Source of the DNA: Sinorhizobium fredii USDA 257
GTDB taxonomy: Bacteria > Pseudomonadota > Alphaproteobacteria > Rhizobiales > Rhizobiaceae
DNA: 64,000 nucleotides
NCBI RefSeq assembly: GCF_000265205.3
Contig: NC_018000.1
Coordinates: 1,426,001 to 1,490,000 of the forward strand
Direction: 5' to 3'
In this document: piece by piece, positions 26,421 to 35,278 of the stretch
How positions within the stretch are numbered: position 1 is the first letter of the stretch
How the letters are laid out: every line of letters starts with the position of its first letter
The notes under the pieces: generated by a model
Database searches by the model: none
Told to the model about the DNA's origin: nothing
What the model saw: the letters and a program-made list of their open reading frames with translations, nothing else
Made by a program: the position numbers and the translations under genes

Positions 26421-28007
26421 ATGTCGGTTTTCGGTCTCAGGCCCAGCAATGGCGTGGTGCTTGCCGCGATCCTGGTGCTGGCGGCCCTGTTCCGTTTGCA
26501 TGACGTGCAGCAGCCACTGGTCGATGCCTTCAGTTGGCGCGAGGCCAGCACGGCGATGATGGCCGACAACTTCTTCCAGCGGAGCTGGAACATCTTCTTT
26601 CCGGAGGTGAGCTGGACCGGGCCGGGGCCTGCCTATCAGGGTCGCGAGCTTCAGGTGATATCTTATATCACCGCCCTGCTCTATGCCGTATTCGGTTGGG
26701 ACGAGGTGCTGGGGCGGCTCGTCGCCATCGCCTTCGGCGTCTGGGGCGTCTTCGCACTGCACCGGCTGATCGAGCGCATCTGGGGCACGGCCCACTCCCA
26801 TGCCGGCGCCTTCCTGCTGGCGATCATGCCCGGCTCGGTGATGATCGACCGCTCGTTCCTGCCAGACCCGGCGATGCTGTCGCTGGTGATAACAGGCGCA
26901 TGGCTCTATGTGGCCTATCTGCAGAACGACCGCTTACCGCTCCTCGTTGCCGCCGGGCTGATCACCACCATCGGCGTGCTCGCCAAGCTGCCGGGGATCG
27001 CGGTCGTCGTGCCGATGACCTATGCGACCTTTCTCATCCTGCACCGGAGAGGCAAGCTCAGCCTTCGCCGCATCCTGCAGATCCTGCCCGTCGCACTTAT
27101 CGCCGGCGCGCTCATTCTCGGCTACTATCGCTGGGCCCACTATGTCGGCACCAACTATCCGCCCTATCACATCGCCGGCAGCGGCTACCTCTGGAGCGAT
27201 GGGCTCGCCAAGTTTTTCAGCGAGGCCTTTTACATTCCGGCAACTTGGAAGATCGCCAGCAACTGGCTCTTCACCCTGCCCGTAGTGATGCTTGCGGGGA
27301 TCGCGCTCTTGACCGCACCACCGACGGCGAATGACCCGACGCCCGTCCGCGCGCCTTGGTTCTTCCATGTCTGGCTCGCCGGCGCGGCGCTCGTCTATTT
27401 CTTCGCCGCGCGCGAGATCAAGACCAATCCCTGGAACTTCCATATCTTCAACGTGCCGATGGCCGCACTTGCCGGGCGCGGGCTGATCCTGTTGATCGGC
27501 ATAGGCGGCGAGCAGGCGGGGGGTATCCGGTCGCGCGCGCTGCGCTTGGCGGCGATCGCAGCCGTCGTCATCATCGGCGGCAGCATCCCGGGGCTCACGC
27601 TGATGAAGACGCCCTATGCCGATTCCGGCTACAAGCTCGGCACACGGCTCAGCGAACTCAGCCAACCCGGCGATCTCGTCATCACCGCCACGCCCACGAT
27701 CGGCGATCCGGTGGCGATCTATTACAGTCGCCGCCGCGGCTGGGTTTTCCCGCCGGGCGGCGGTGACAACGATTGGTCGATGCTGATCGAGGACGAGGAC
27801 GCGATCCGGGCGCTGGAGGCGCTGCGCGCCCAGAAGGCGACCTGGTTCGGCATCACCAAAAATGCGCGCGACATGCAGCGGCGCAAGCTCATCGAATACA
27901 ACAGGGGGCTGATTGCCCATCTCGACGGGACTGCCGAGCGCGTCGTCGATGATGACACGATGCTGATCTACCACCTGGCTCCTCGCGTCGATGCCGCGTC
28001 GAATTGA
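26421..28007 (+). CDS. GT39/ArnT-like membrane glycosyltransferase
   Basis: A 528-residue multispanning protein of the dolichyl-phosphate-mannose mannosyltransferase/ArnT type. The first periplasmic loop has the acidic DAFSWREASTAMMADNF segment expected of the catalytic region. About ten hydrophobic helices follow (LVAIAFGVWGVFALHRL, FLLAIMPGSVMIDRSFLPD, VVVPMTYATFLIL), and the C-terminal domain is soluble with GDPVAIYYSRRRGW. It would transfer a sugar from a lipid-linked donor to an acceptor outside the inner membrane. The GGGAGG ribosome site is close to the ATG at 26421; ATG 26406 is an alternative. The acceptor is unknown; closeness to exo genes hints at a polysaccharide or lipid A role. 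Confidence 0.85.
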   Translation: MSVFGLRPSNGVVLAAILVLAALFRLHDVQQPLVDAFSWREASTAMMADNFFQRSWNIFFPEVSWTGPGPAYQGRELQVISYITALLYAVFGWDEVLGRLVAIAFGVWGVFALHRLIERIWGTAHSHAGAFLLAIMPGSVMIDRSFLPDPAMLSLVITGAWLYVAYLQNDRLPLLVAAGLITTIGVLAKLPGIAVVVPMTYATFLILHRRGKLSLRRILQILPVALIAGALILGYYRWAHYVGTNYPPYHIAGSGYLWSDGLAKFFSEAFYIPATWKIASNWLFTLPVVMLAGIALLTAPPTANDPTPVRAPWFFHVWLAGAALVYFFAAREIKTNPWNFHIFNVPMAALAGRGLILLIGIGGEQAGGIRSRALRLAAIAAVVIIGGSIPGLTLMKTPYADSGYKLGTRLSELSQPGDLVITATPTIGDPVAIYYSRRRGWVFPPGGGDNDWSMLIEDEDAIRALEALRAQKATWFGITKNARDMQRRKLIEYNRGLIAHLDGTAERVVDDDTMLIYHLAPRVDAASN

Positions 28008-28090
28008 GGGAAGGCTCCGGTTTCGACTGAATTGCAGCCGCGAGCTTGCGACGTTCGACGCGCGGCTTAACTTGGCCCCTCACCCAAGAT

Positions 28091-28129
28091 GCAATTCCAG
28101 GAGAAGTGGAAATGGTTCCCCCCGGAACC
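28091..28129 (+). repeat. Short intergenic palindromic repeat, degenerate copy D
   Basis: GCAATTCCAGGAGAAGTGGA followed by AATGGTTCCCCCCGGAACC resembles copies A and C with several substitutions. It lies in the convergent gap between the glycosyltransferase and exporter genes. It has lost part of the end palindrome. Confidence 0.4.
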
Positions 28130-28228
28130 GCGTCGCTCTAAGCGGTCGGGGCATTTCATTTATGAATGGCCGGCCGCGCAAGAAAATTCCTCTTACCCGG
28201 CCGGCGGTGCGGTTGCGACGAGCCTCAC

Positions 28229-30043
28229 TCAGCCGTCGCTGAGCACGAGCCCTTTGGTCAGTTCCAGTGCCTGCCTTTCGAAGAGGCTCCGGTAGATGCC
28301 GCCCTTGAGGCGGATGAGCGTGTCGTGATCGCCCTCCTCCGCGATGCGGCCCCGATCGAAGACCAGCAGGCGGTCGAGTGCCCGCACGGTCGACAGCCGA
28401 TGCGCGATCACCAGCGTCGTGCGGCCGGTCATCAGCCGTTCCATAGCCCTCTGGATCAGTACCTCGGATTCCGAATCGAGGCTCGACGTCGCCTCGTCGA
28501 GGATCAGGATCGGCGCATCCGCCAGGAAAGCCCGGGCGATGGCGACGCGCTGACGCTCGCCGCCGGAAAGCTTGACGCCGCGTTCGCCCACCAGTGTCGC
28601 ATAGCTCTTCGGCAGGGCCGTAATGAAATCGTGCGCGCTCGCAAGACGTGCGGCCTCCTCGACCTCGTGCTGCGTCGCGCCGGGGCGCCCATAGGCGATG
28701 TTCTCGGCGAGCGAGCGGTGAAACAGCACCGGCTCCTGCTGGACGATGGCGATCTGCTGGCGCAGCGAGGCCTGCGTGACGCCGGCAATATCCTGCCCGT
28801 CGATGCGGATCTCGCCCGACTTCACGTCGTGGAGCCGCTGGATCAGCTTGACGAACGTCGTCTTGCCCGAGCCGGAATGGCCGACAAGGCCGACCCGCTC
28901 GCCGGGGCGGATCATGACCGAAAACCCGTCATAGAGGGGCGACCGATGGGCTCCGTAGTGGAAGGTCACATTTCGGAACTCGATCTTGCCGTCGGTGATC
29001 TGGATCGGCCGGGCAGCGGCGCGGTCTTCGATCCCAAGCGGCTGGGCGTGGATGGCAACAAGCTCCTCCATGTCGTTCACCGAACGCTGCAGGTTGCGGA
29101 TGTGCATGCCCACCTCGCGCAGATAGCCCTGCAGGATGAAGAAGGCGGTGAGCACGAAGGTGATGTCGCCGGCGCTGACCTTGCCCTCGGCCCAGAGCAT
29201 CAGCGCAAGACCGAAGATCGCGGCGCGCAGGACGAGGAGCATCGCGCCTTGCGCCGTACCATTGAGTGTCGCGCGCGACCAGGTGCGGTCGGTCCGGTTT
29301 TCCCACTTGCGCAGCACCCGGGCGAGTCGGGCGTCCTCGCGTTTCTCCGCCCCGAAGCCCTTGACGACGACGTTGCAGCTCACCGCGTCGGCGAGCGCGC
29401 CGCCAAGACGCGTGTCCCAACTATTGGCAAGGCTTGCCATCGGCGCGACATAGCCGAGCGAGAGCGACAGCGTAACCGCGATGAAGAGGACGGAGCCAAG
29501 TCCGACGATCGCGCCCATGATTGGCCAGTGCCAGGTCATCAACGCCGTCGAGCCGATGAGCATGACGATCGAGGGGAACAGGGCGACGAGCAGCGTATCA
29601 TTGAAGAGGTCCAGCGCCCACATGCCGCGCGTGACCTTGCGCACGGTCGAACCGGCGAAGCTGTTGGCATGCCAGTCGCTGGAAAGCCGCTGAATGTGAT
29701 GGAAGGCGCCGGCGGCGATGTCGGACATCATCACGAGCGTGAGGCGCACGATGCTCATGAAGGCGACATGTCTCAGGACGATGGCGCCGAGCGACAGGAC
29801 CAGCAGGATCAGGAAAGCCGAGACCGCGGCATTCCAGGCGATCGCGTCGGTGGCCGCACCGGATACCACCGCATCGACCAGCCGACCGGAATAGAGCGGC
29901 GTCAGCACATCGGCCAGCGTGGACAGCAGCACGACGCCGAGAATGCCTGCAAGCCGCACCGGCTGCTTCTTCCAGTGCGCCCAGGAAAAACGGAAAACAT
30001 TGCGGAAGGCGCGATCACGCGCCGCAAAACGAGTAAACGCCAT
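28229..30043 (-). CDS. MsbA-like ABC exporter (fused membrane and ATPase domains)
   Basis: A half-size exporter of about 604 residues. A six-helix transmembrane domain (about residues 20-310) starts LAGILGVVLLSTLADVLTPL. The ATPase has Walker A GHSGSGKTT, signature LSGGERQR, Walker B ILILDEATSSLD and the H-loop in IAHRLSTV. It would export a lipid, glycolipid or drug as a homodimer. The start is uncertain: ATG at 30043 gives a natural N-terminus but lacks a clear ribosome site, and in-frame ATGs at 30124 and 30181 are possible. A 14-codon ORF with a strong ribosome site and a hairpin lie upstream, suggesting translation control. It is next to the exo cluster but not an exo gene. Confidence 0.88.
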   Translation of the reverse strand: MAFTRFAARDRAFRNVFRFSWAHWKKQPVRLAGILGVVLLSTLADVLTPLYSGRLVDAVVSGAATDAIAWNAAVSAFLILLVLSLGAIVLRHVAFMSIVRLTLVMMSDIAAGAFHHIQRLSSDWHANSFAGSTVRKVTRGMWALDLFNDTLLVALFPSIVMLIGSTALMTWHWPIMGAIVGLGSVLFIAVTLSLSLGYVAPMASLANSWDTRLGGALADAVSCNVVVKGFGAEKREDARLARVLRKWENRTDRTWSRATLNGTAQGAMLLVLRAAIFGLALMLWAEGKVSAGDITFVLTAFFILQGYLREVGMHIRNLQRSVNDMEELVAIHAQPLGIEDRAAARPIQITDGKIEFRNVTFHYGAHRSPLYDGFSVMIRPGERVGLVGHSGSGKTTFVKLIQRLHDVKSGEIRIDGQDIAGVTQASLRQQIAIVQQEPVLFHRSLAENIAYGRPGATQHEVEEAARLASAHDFITALPKSYATLVGERGVKLSGGERQRVAIARAFLADAPILILDEATSSLDSESEVLIQRAMERLMTGRTTLVIAHRLSTVRALDRLLVFDRGRIAEEGDHDTLIRLKGGIYRSLFERQALELTKGLVLSDG

Positions 30044-30216
30044 ATGACTTGCCCGGTGGCAACGCACCGGCCTCAACATCTGATCAGCAAGGGATGCCGC
30101 CCGGGAAGAATGCGCGTGCGACATTGATGGAACGGCGCCGTCTCCGAAAAAGGAGGGGCCGGACGGTCTGGGATCCGTCATGCAATCAGGAAGCGCAGGC
30201 GCTTCCGTTCACGAGG

Positions 30217-30261
30217 TCAGGATCGTGGACCGCCCCGTAGGGAGAAGCAATAGCCTGTCAT
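30217..30261 (-). CDS. 14-codon upstream ORF (possible leader peptide) before the ABC exporter
   Basis: An ATG at 30259-30261, seven bases after a strong CAGGGAGG, encodes MTGYCFSLRGGPRS and stops at 30217. No other start in the transcript has so good a ribosome site. Directly downstream GGAAGCGC pairs with GCGCTTCC (30188-30205), and a second possible hairpin (CTCC/GGAG) follows before the exporter starts. It is therefore a candidate for a regulatory leader that couples translation stalling to exporter expression. The peptide matches no leader I can name. It could also be a chance frame. Confidence 0.4.
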   Translation of the reverse strand: MTGYCFSLRGGPRS

Positions 30262-30546
30262 CGTAACCTCCCTGTTCTGATTGCTGGAGGACCGCTTATA
30301 GTTGAAGTCGTCTTCCGTGCCAAGCGTCAATATTGCATTCGTCGCGATGCCACGGCAAAGTGCTGCATGTCTGCCACAGTTGCGGCGCCTTCGCCGATGC
30401 GATCCCGAAGCGAACCACCGTTCGGCGTTGTCTGAAGCGCCATCTTTTGCAGAACTTTCACACTGTGTTGGAAAATCGCCGCTATTGGTTGCGAAGCCTA
30501 ATGCCGTTCCATTCCATTTTCTGAAGTCATTCCCTGAGGTTGCCCA

Positions 30547-31527
30547 GTGCAGAACAACAACATCCTCGTCGTCGGCGGTGCCGGCTATATCGGCTCCCAC
30601 ACCTGCCTCCGACTGGCCGAGAAGGGCTATACCCCCGTCGTTTTCGACAACCTTTCCAACGGACACGAGGAATTCGTCCGGTGGGGCGTGCTGGAGAAAG
30701 GCGATATCCGTGATCGGCGGCGCCTCGACGATGTGCTGGCCCGCCATCAGCCACGCGCCGTCCTGCATTTTGCCGCCATGATCGAGGTCGGCGAATCGGT
30801 CAAGGATCCGGTCGCCTTCTACGACAACAACGTCATCGGAACGCTGACCCTGCTGTCGGCAACGCTTGCCGCCGGCATCGAAGCTTTCGTCTTCTCGTCC
30901 ACCTGCGCCACCTATGGCCTGCCCGACAGCGTACCTATGGACGAAACGCACAAGCAGGCTCCGATCAATCCCTATGGTCGGACCAAGTGGGTCTGCGAGC
31001 AGGCGCTCAAGGACTACGGCCTCTACAAGGGCCTGCGGTCGGTGATCCTGCGCTATTTCAACGCTGCCGGCGCCGATTTCGAGGGCCGCATCGGCGAATG
31101 GCATGAGCCGGAGACCCACGCGATCCCGCTGGCGATCGACGCGGCGCTCGGGCGACGCGAAGGCTTCAAGGTCTTCGGAACGGACTATGAGACGCGCGAC
31201 GGTACCTGCGTGCGCGACTATATCCACGTCCTCGACCTCGCCGATGCGCATGTGCGCGCCGTCGACTACCTGCTCGAGGGAGGCGACAGCGTCGAACTCA
31301 ATCTCGGCACCGGCACGGGGACGACCGTGAAAGAATTGCTCGCGGCCATCGAAAAGGTCTCCAAGCGACCGTTCGAAGTTGACTATGTCGGACGCCGCGA
31401 GGGCGACTCGACGACGCTCGTCGCCAACAACGACAAGGCCCGACAAGTGCTCGGCTGGGAGCCGCAATACGACCTGGCGGCAATCACCGCGTCGGCCTGG
31501 AACTGGCATTCGCGCCGAAACGGTTGA
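30547..31527 (+). CDS. exoB: UDP-glucose 4-epimerase (ExoB)
   Basis: A 326-residue SDR enzyme that interconverts UDP-glucose and UDP-galactose, supplying galactose for the first sugar of the exopolysaccharide repeat and for LPS. The Rossmann motif is GGAGYIGSH at about residues 9-17, the catalytic SSTCATYG is near 118-125 and YGRTK (Tyr/Lys pair) near 145-149. The GTG at 30547 is the start, with TGAGG upstream. It is at the edge of the exo cluster and convergent with exoZ, as in S. meliloti. Confidence 0.93.
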   Translation: MQNNNILVVGGAGYIGSHTCLRLAEKGYTPVVFDNLSNGHEEFVRWGVLEKGDIRDRRRLDDVLARHQPRAVLHFAAMIEVGESVKDPVAFYDNNVIGTLTLLSATLAAGIEAFVFSSTCATYGLPDSVPMDETHKQAPINPYGRTKWVCEQALKDYGLYKGLRSVILRYFNAAGADFEGRIGEWHEPETHAIPLAIDAALGRREGFKVFGTDYETRDGTCVRDYIHVLDLADAHVRAVDYLLEGGDSVELNLGTGTGTTVKELLAAIEKVSKRPFEVDYVGRREGDSTTLVANNDKARQVLGWEPQYDLAAITASAWNWHSRRNG

Positions 31528-31547
31528 GCTCCGACTCGCCGGGCCTA

Positions 31548-31596
31548 AAGCGGGATGAGGAAAAGTGTGTGCGGTTTTCCGCCCGCATCCCGCTCT
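31548..31596 (+). repeat. Short intergenic palindromic repeat, copy C
   Basis: AAGCGGGATGAGGAAAAGTG continues TGTGCGGTTTTCCGCCCGCATCCCGCTCT. The ends AGCGGGATG and CATCCCGCT pair and the core GGAAAA pairs with TTTTCC. The ends differ from copies A and B (CGGGATG instead of AATTCC) but the core is the same. It lies in the exoB-exoZ convergent gap and could end both transcripts. Confidence 0.65.
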
Positions 31597-31610
31597 AACT
31601 TCTTGGAATG

Positions 31611-31647
31611 GATCCGGATTTTGATCGACCCGACCAAAATCCGGATC
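31611..31647. terminator. Perfect 13-bp inverted repeat between exoB and exoZ
   Basis: GATCCGGATTTTG at 31611-31623 is exactly complementary to CAAAATCCGGATC at 31635-31647, with an 11-base loop. It ends on the last base of the exoZ stop codon. There is no long T-run after the stem, but the position between convergent genes fits a bidirectional termination or RNA-protection element. Confidence 0.5.
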
Positions 31648-32654
31648 TATTCGGCAGCAGGCCCGGCGACAGCGACTGCTGGAGGCGGCGTCCGCCCTCG
31701 CTGAAGCAGCGGGCGCTCGAGAAACAAATAGGCCGCGATACCGAGAAGCGTCCCCGCCACGATCCCGAGGGACATCGAAATTGCCGGGTGGATGCCGAGC
31801 ATGTTCGCTGCCTTGGCGACGACCGAGATCGCGAAGCTGTGCCACAGATAGATCGAATAGGAAGCGTTGCCGAGCAGGCTCGGCAGGTTCAGCATCGGCA
31901 CCCGGCCGGTTGCCTCGATCGACAGCGCTCCTAGAACCAGCAGGACCCCCAGCGGCCCGGTCGTCCGTTCATCGAAGGGAAGATGAAGGGATCCGATCAG
32001 TGCGAAGCCGCCAAGCGAGCAGGCGATCAAAAAAGAACCGATCGCGGGCCGCGGAACCCTCCGTCTCAGCCAGAACTCGCCGAGGATCATGCCGGCGACG
32101 AATTCGAGGATGATCGGCCGCGTGTACGTCAGCCACAGGGCATTCTCGACGGGCACAAGCAGTCCGATCGCCGCCAGCGCCACGAACAGACCGGCTATGG
32201 CCGGCAGGCGCCATTGGCGCGGCAGCAGCAGAGAGACGGCGAACACGCCATAGAAAAGCATCTCGAAATTCAGCGTCCAGCCCTGCACGAGCACGGGCCA
32301 GATCTCGCCGCTGCTCGGCGAACGGGTCGGGATGAAGAACAACGACGCCAGGACATGGTCGACGGTCAGCACCATGTTGGGAAAAAGCCCTGCCAGCGCG
32401 CCGGCAACCATGACGGCTGTCGCAAACCAGTAGACGGGGACGATGCGGCGGATGCGCTCCCACATGAATTTCGCCGGGGTCGCAGGCCGTCGATCGCTGA
32501 TGACCCACATGATGAAGCCACTAATGACGAAGAAGACGTCAACGCCGGCCGCACCGATTGCAAAATGGTGGCCGGTCTTCTCTGCGGCATGAAAGATCAC
32601 GACCGCGAGCGCTGCCGCCGCCCGAAGATACTGGATCGCCCGGATCGTTCCCAT
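31647..32654 (-). CDS. exoZ: Exopolysaccharide acetyltransferase (ExoZ)
   Basis: A 335-residue integral membrane acyltransferase of the acyltransferase-3 family, which in succinoglycan adds the acetyl group to a glucose residue. The start reads MGTIRAIQYLRAAAALAVVIFHA, with the active-site histidine in VIFHAAE. FFVISGFIMW is the family's second motif. About ten helices are visible. The ATG at 32654 follows GAGGGG. It is the last gene of the minus-strand exoY-exoF-exoQ-exoZ unit and converges with exoB. Confidence 0.9.
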   Translation of the reverse strand: MGTIRAIQYLRAAAALAVVIFHAAEKTGHHFAIGAAGVDVFFVISGFIMWVISDRRPATPAKFMWERIRRIVPVYWFATAVMVAGALAGLFPNMVLTVDHVLASLFFIPTRSPSSGEIWPVLVQGWTLNFEMLFYGVFAVSLLLPRQWRLPAIAGLFVALAAIGLLVPVENALWLTYTRPIILEFVAGMILGEFWLRRRVPRPAIGSFLIACSLGGFALIGSLHLPFDERTTGPLGVLLVLGALSIEATGRVPMLNLPSLLGNASYSIYLWHSFAISVVAKAANMLGIHPAISMSLGIVAGTLLGIAAYLFLERPLLQRGRTPPPAVAVAGPAAE

Positions 32655-32674
32655 CGCCCCCTCTGACCGTGATA

Positions 32675-33955
32675 TCACATGCTGAGCCGCGGCCGATAGG
32701 CCGCCGCATGCCCGTCGCCTGGCCAAAGCCAGGCCACCGCCTGTCGGCGGCGTGCGATCGTCAATTTCCCTGCAGTGAAATACAGCAGGAACGACCCGAC
32801 ATGGTACGGGTTCATCACGTCGATCTCGACAAAGGAGCGAATGAAAAGCAGCATCGCGATGCCGAACAGCACCATGGCTTCCGCATCACGATCTTCGGAC
32901 AGCAGGCGGTTCAATTGCCCGAACACCGCCGTGAGCAGCAACATGGTGAGCAGAAGGAGCCCAACCAATCCCGTTTCGACGGCGGCCTCAATATAGGTGT
33001 TGTGGAAGTGGAAGCCGGAGCGCGCAGTGATGTAGAACTCTTCCCACAGGCGCTCCGCTTCGGAAAATCCCTGCACCCAATAGGCCTGATAGCCGATGCC
33101 GAAGATAGGGGAAGCCTGTGCCGCTTCGATACCTTGCTGCCACAGATAGGTGCGTCCGGTGAGCGTCGAATCCTTGCCGAATGCGCCAAGGACGAGATCG
33201 GTGGCACCGGCATAGATCAGTGCCACGGCGGCAATGCTGCCGAACGCCGCCAGGCCGACGAAGAGACCTTTTCGGCTCGCGGGCCTGAGCGCGGTGATCG
33301 CCCGCATGCCGACGCAGAGCCCAAGGATCACGACCGTCGTCAGCACCGACGTGGCCGATTGCGAGGCAAGCAGCGAATAGGCGGCGATTGCTCCCGCGCC
33401 CGCCGCGGCCGTCCGCCAAACGCCTCGTTCGCCCAGGACGAAGATAGCCATGAAGGCGAAATAGATGCCGAGCGAGGCATAGAAGCCCAACTGGTTCTTG
33501 GAAGCGAATGCGCCGACGAAGCTGAACGTGCCGTCGAGCGGGTCGTAGTGGTAGACGCCGAAAAGCAGCGAGTAGACGAGCACGATGGCGACGCCCGCAA
33601 TGGCACCGCGGCAAAGCGTGCGGATGTCGATCACCCGCATGGCAATGAGCGCGCAGACAATTTGGCTCAAATACTGGATTCCGGTGCGCAGTGTCACGCC
33701 GGGCGCGGCCGACCAGAACATCGAAAGGCAGGCAAGGATCACAAAGGCGAATATCCAGAGACACTTGCCGTAATTGCCCAGCACTCTCCGGTAATCGACG
33801 AGAACGAGCGGCAGCCACAGTCCGTAATAGAGAAGGACGGAAACCGGCCCGAACCGGGTCGAGTAGGCGAAGACGAACAGCGAAAGGGCAACGGCCGCGG
33901 TGCCGTAAAGCCCGTTCGCGTCAGGATCTATGAGGCTCGCCTTCCGGATCCTCAT
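32675..33955 (-). CDS. exoQ: Exopolysaccharide polymerisation protein (ExoQ, Wzy-like)
   Basis: A 426-residue polytopic membrane protein with the O-antigen ligase/polymerase pattern of about ten to eleven helices and a large periplasmic loop (QAYWVQGFSEAERLWEEFYI, then SGFHFHNTYIEAAVETGL). The HNTYIEAAVE motif is typical of Wzy/ligase proteins. ExoQ is needed to make high-molecular-weight succinoglycan in S. meliloti. The ATG at 33955 lies just past the exoF stop. An in-frame start at 33982 is possible but would overlap exoF. Confidence 0.9.
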   Translation of the reverse strand: MRIRKASLIDPDANGLYGTAAVALSLFVFAYSTRFGPVSVLLYYGLWLPLVLVDYRRVLGNYGKCLWIFAFVILACLSMFWSAAPGVTLRTGIQYLSQIVCALIAMRVIDIRTLCRGAIAGVAIVLVYSLLFGVYHYDPLDGTFSFVGAFASKNQLGFYASLGIYFAFMAIFVLGERGVWRTAAAGAGAIAAYSLLASQSATSVLTTVVILGLCVGMRAITALRPASRKGLFVGLAAFGSIAAVALIYAGATDLVLGAFGKDSTLTGRTYLWQQGIEAAQASPIFGIGYQAYWVQGFSEAERLWEEFYITARSGFHFHNTYIEAAVETGLVGLLLLTMLLLTAVFGQLNRLLSEDRDAEAMVLFGIAMLLFIRSFVEIDVMNPYHVGSFLLYFTAGKLTIARRRQAVAWLWPGDGHAAAYRPRLSM

Positions 33956-33959
33956 GCAC

Positions 33960-35225
33960 TCACCGCATCGCAACTGCGGCATTGACCTTGATCACGTCAC
34001 CGGGAAGCACCGGCGTGGTCTCGGTCGCCGCGATCTCCGTCGACTTTCCGTCCTGTTCGCGGATGATCGAATAGGTGATGTTCTCAGCCTGCTCATCCAG
34101 CTGCGCCGCCTCGGCCGATTGCATAAGCGCCTCGGTCATCAGGTCCCGGCTGGTGCCGAGCTTCAGCGTGAGCGTGTCGAGCTCGGCCTCGGTGTTCTGC
34201 AGTTCCTGGGCGAGTTGCGCATCCCAGTCATTGCGCAGATTGGATTCGTCCTGTGTCGCCTTGCTGATGTCCTGCTTGGCCTTGAGCGAGGTCGTATCGA
34301 TGTCGAGAAGCTGCGACTGCACGTCCGCAACCCGCTGTTCGAGGGAGAGCTTGCGCTGGCTCAGGGCCAGGCCCTTCTCGGCAAGGCTGTCGACCTTCTC
34401 CAGGTCCTCCGTCGCGAGCTCGAACTGGCGCTGTTGCGTTTCGGACTTCTTTGCCAGCGAATCGATCTCGCTCTGCAGCAGGGACTTGAGATCCGCCAGG
34501 GCGGCGAGCTGGCGTTCCTGCCGCTTGTCGCGCGATACCATCAGCGCCGTCTCGCTTTCGAGCAGCTTGTCCACCGCGGGAACGTTCTTGAGCTCCTCCG
34601 GCAGCGTGATCTTGTCTTGATTGGCGATTTCCGCCTGAAGGCGGGCTCGACGGATGAGCAGCCGGTTGCGCTCAGAGACCTGGACGGAGGAATCGCCATT
34701 CGCAGCAATATAGTCGCGGGCAAAGCGCTGGCCGCTCTCGGCCCGACGCAACCCGCCGCCAAGGCTGATCGCCTTGAGGACCGTCAGATTGGGAGCGTAA
34801 GGATACTCGCCCGGAGTTTCGACCTCTCCGTAAAGATAGACCGGGCGGTACTGTGCCATCTCGACCGAGGCGGTCGGCCGGTCGCGAAGCCCGAAGAGCT
34901 TCTGCATCTTGATGCCGATATCTTCCGCAACCTCCGTCGTCGTCCGGCCCGAAGCCTGCAGATCGCCGACGAAAGGCAGCGACACGTTGCCCGAGGCGCC
35001 GACCGTGTATTCACCACTGACAGCCGACCAATCCCGGACCGCCCCCTCGGCGGTCTGCCATTCGGCAACGCGGATCCGCAATTTGTCCATGACGCCTAGC
35101 CTATAGTCGTCCGCCCGGGCCATGGCCGCACCGGACAGGAAAAGCGCCGCGCAGAGTGCGAGGCGGGCGAAATGGAAAAGCTTGCGGGAGCCGGCAGGCG
35201 CCCCAGGAACTCTGATCAATTGCAT
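33960..35225 (-). CDS. exoF: Exopolysaccharide export/priming outer-membrane-type protein (ExoF)
   Basis: A 421-residue periplasmic protein of the polysaccharide export (OPX) family. A signal peptide ends near AMARADDY (about residue 39). Residues about 40-110 form the polysaccharide export domain (YRLGVMDKLRIRVAEWQT), followed by an SLBB-type segment (VYLYGEVETPGEYPYAPNL). Residues about 195-380 are rich in heptad-like Glu/Gln/Leu, a long coiled coil, unusual for short OPX proteins but typical of ExoF. It acts with ExoY in adding the first galactose and with ExoP and ExoQ in export. It precedes exoQ with no spacer. Confidence 0.92.
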   Translation of the reverse strand: MQLIRVPGAPAGSRKLFHFARLALCAALFLSGAAMARADDYRLGVMDKLRIRVAEWQTAEGAVRDWSAVSGEYTVGASGNVSLPFVGDLQASGRTTTEVAEDIGIKMQKLFGLRDRPTASVEMAQYRPVYLYGEVETPGEYPYAPNLTVLKAISLGGGLRRAESGQRFARDYIAANGDSSVQVSERNRLLIRRARLQAEIANQDKITLPEELKNVPAVDKLLESETALMVSRDKRQERQLAALADLKSLLQSEIDSLAKKSETQQRQFELATEDLEKVDSLAEKGLALSQRKLSLEQRVADVQSQLLDIDTTSLKAKQDISKATQDESNLRNDWDAQLAQELQNTEAELDTLTLKLGTSRDLMTEALMQSAEAAQLDEQAENITYSIIREQDGKSTEIAATETTPVLPGDVIKVNAAVAMR

Positions 35226-35278
35226 ATGGATTACCCGTTGCTTGACGTCGTGCTCAACCGCGAGCGGGCGTCAAGGTT

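Noticed and set aside
28166..30127. 653-codon plus-strand frame opposite the ABC exporter
   Set aside because: It lies wholly opposite an ABC exporter with all its motifs, and its residue composition (Arg, Asp, His-rich) is that of an antisense shadow.
30262..31845. Long minus-strand frame upstream of the 14-codon ORF
   Set aside because: It runs through exoB in reverse and lacks motifs; only the final 14 codons with their own ribosome site are considered.
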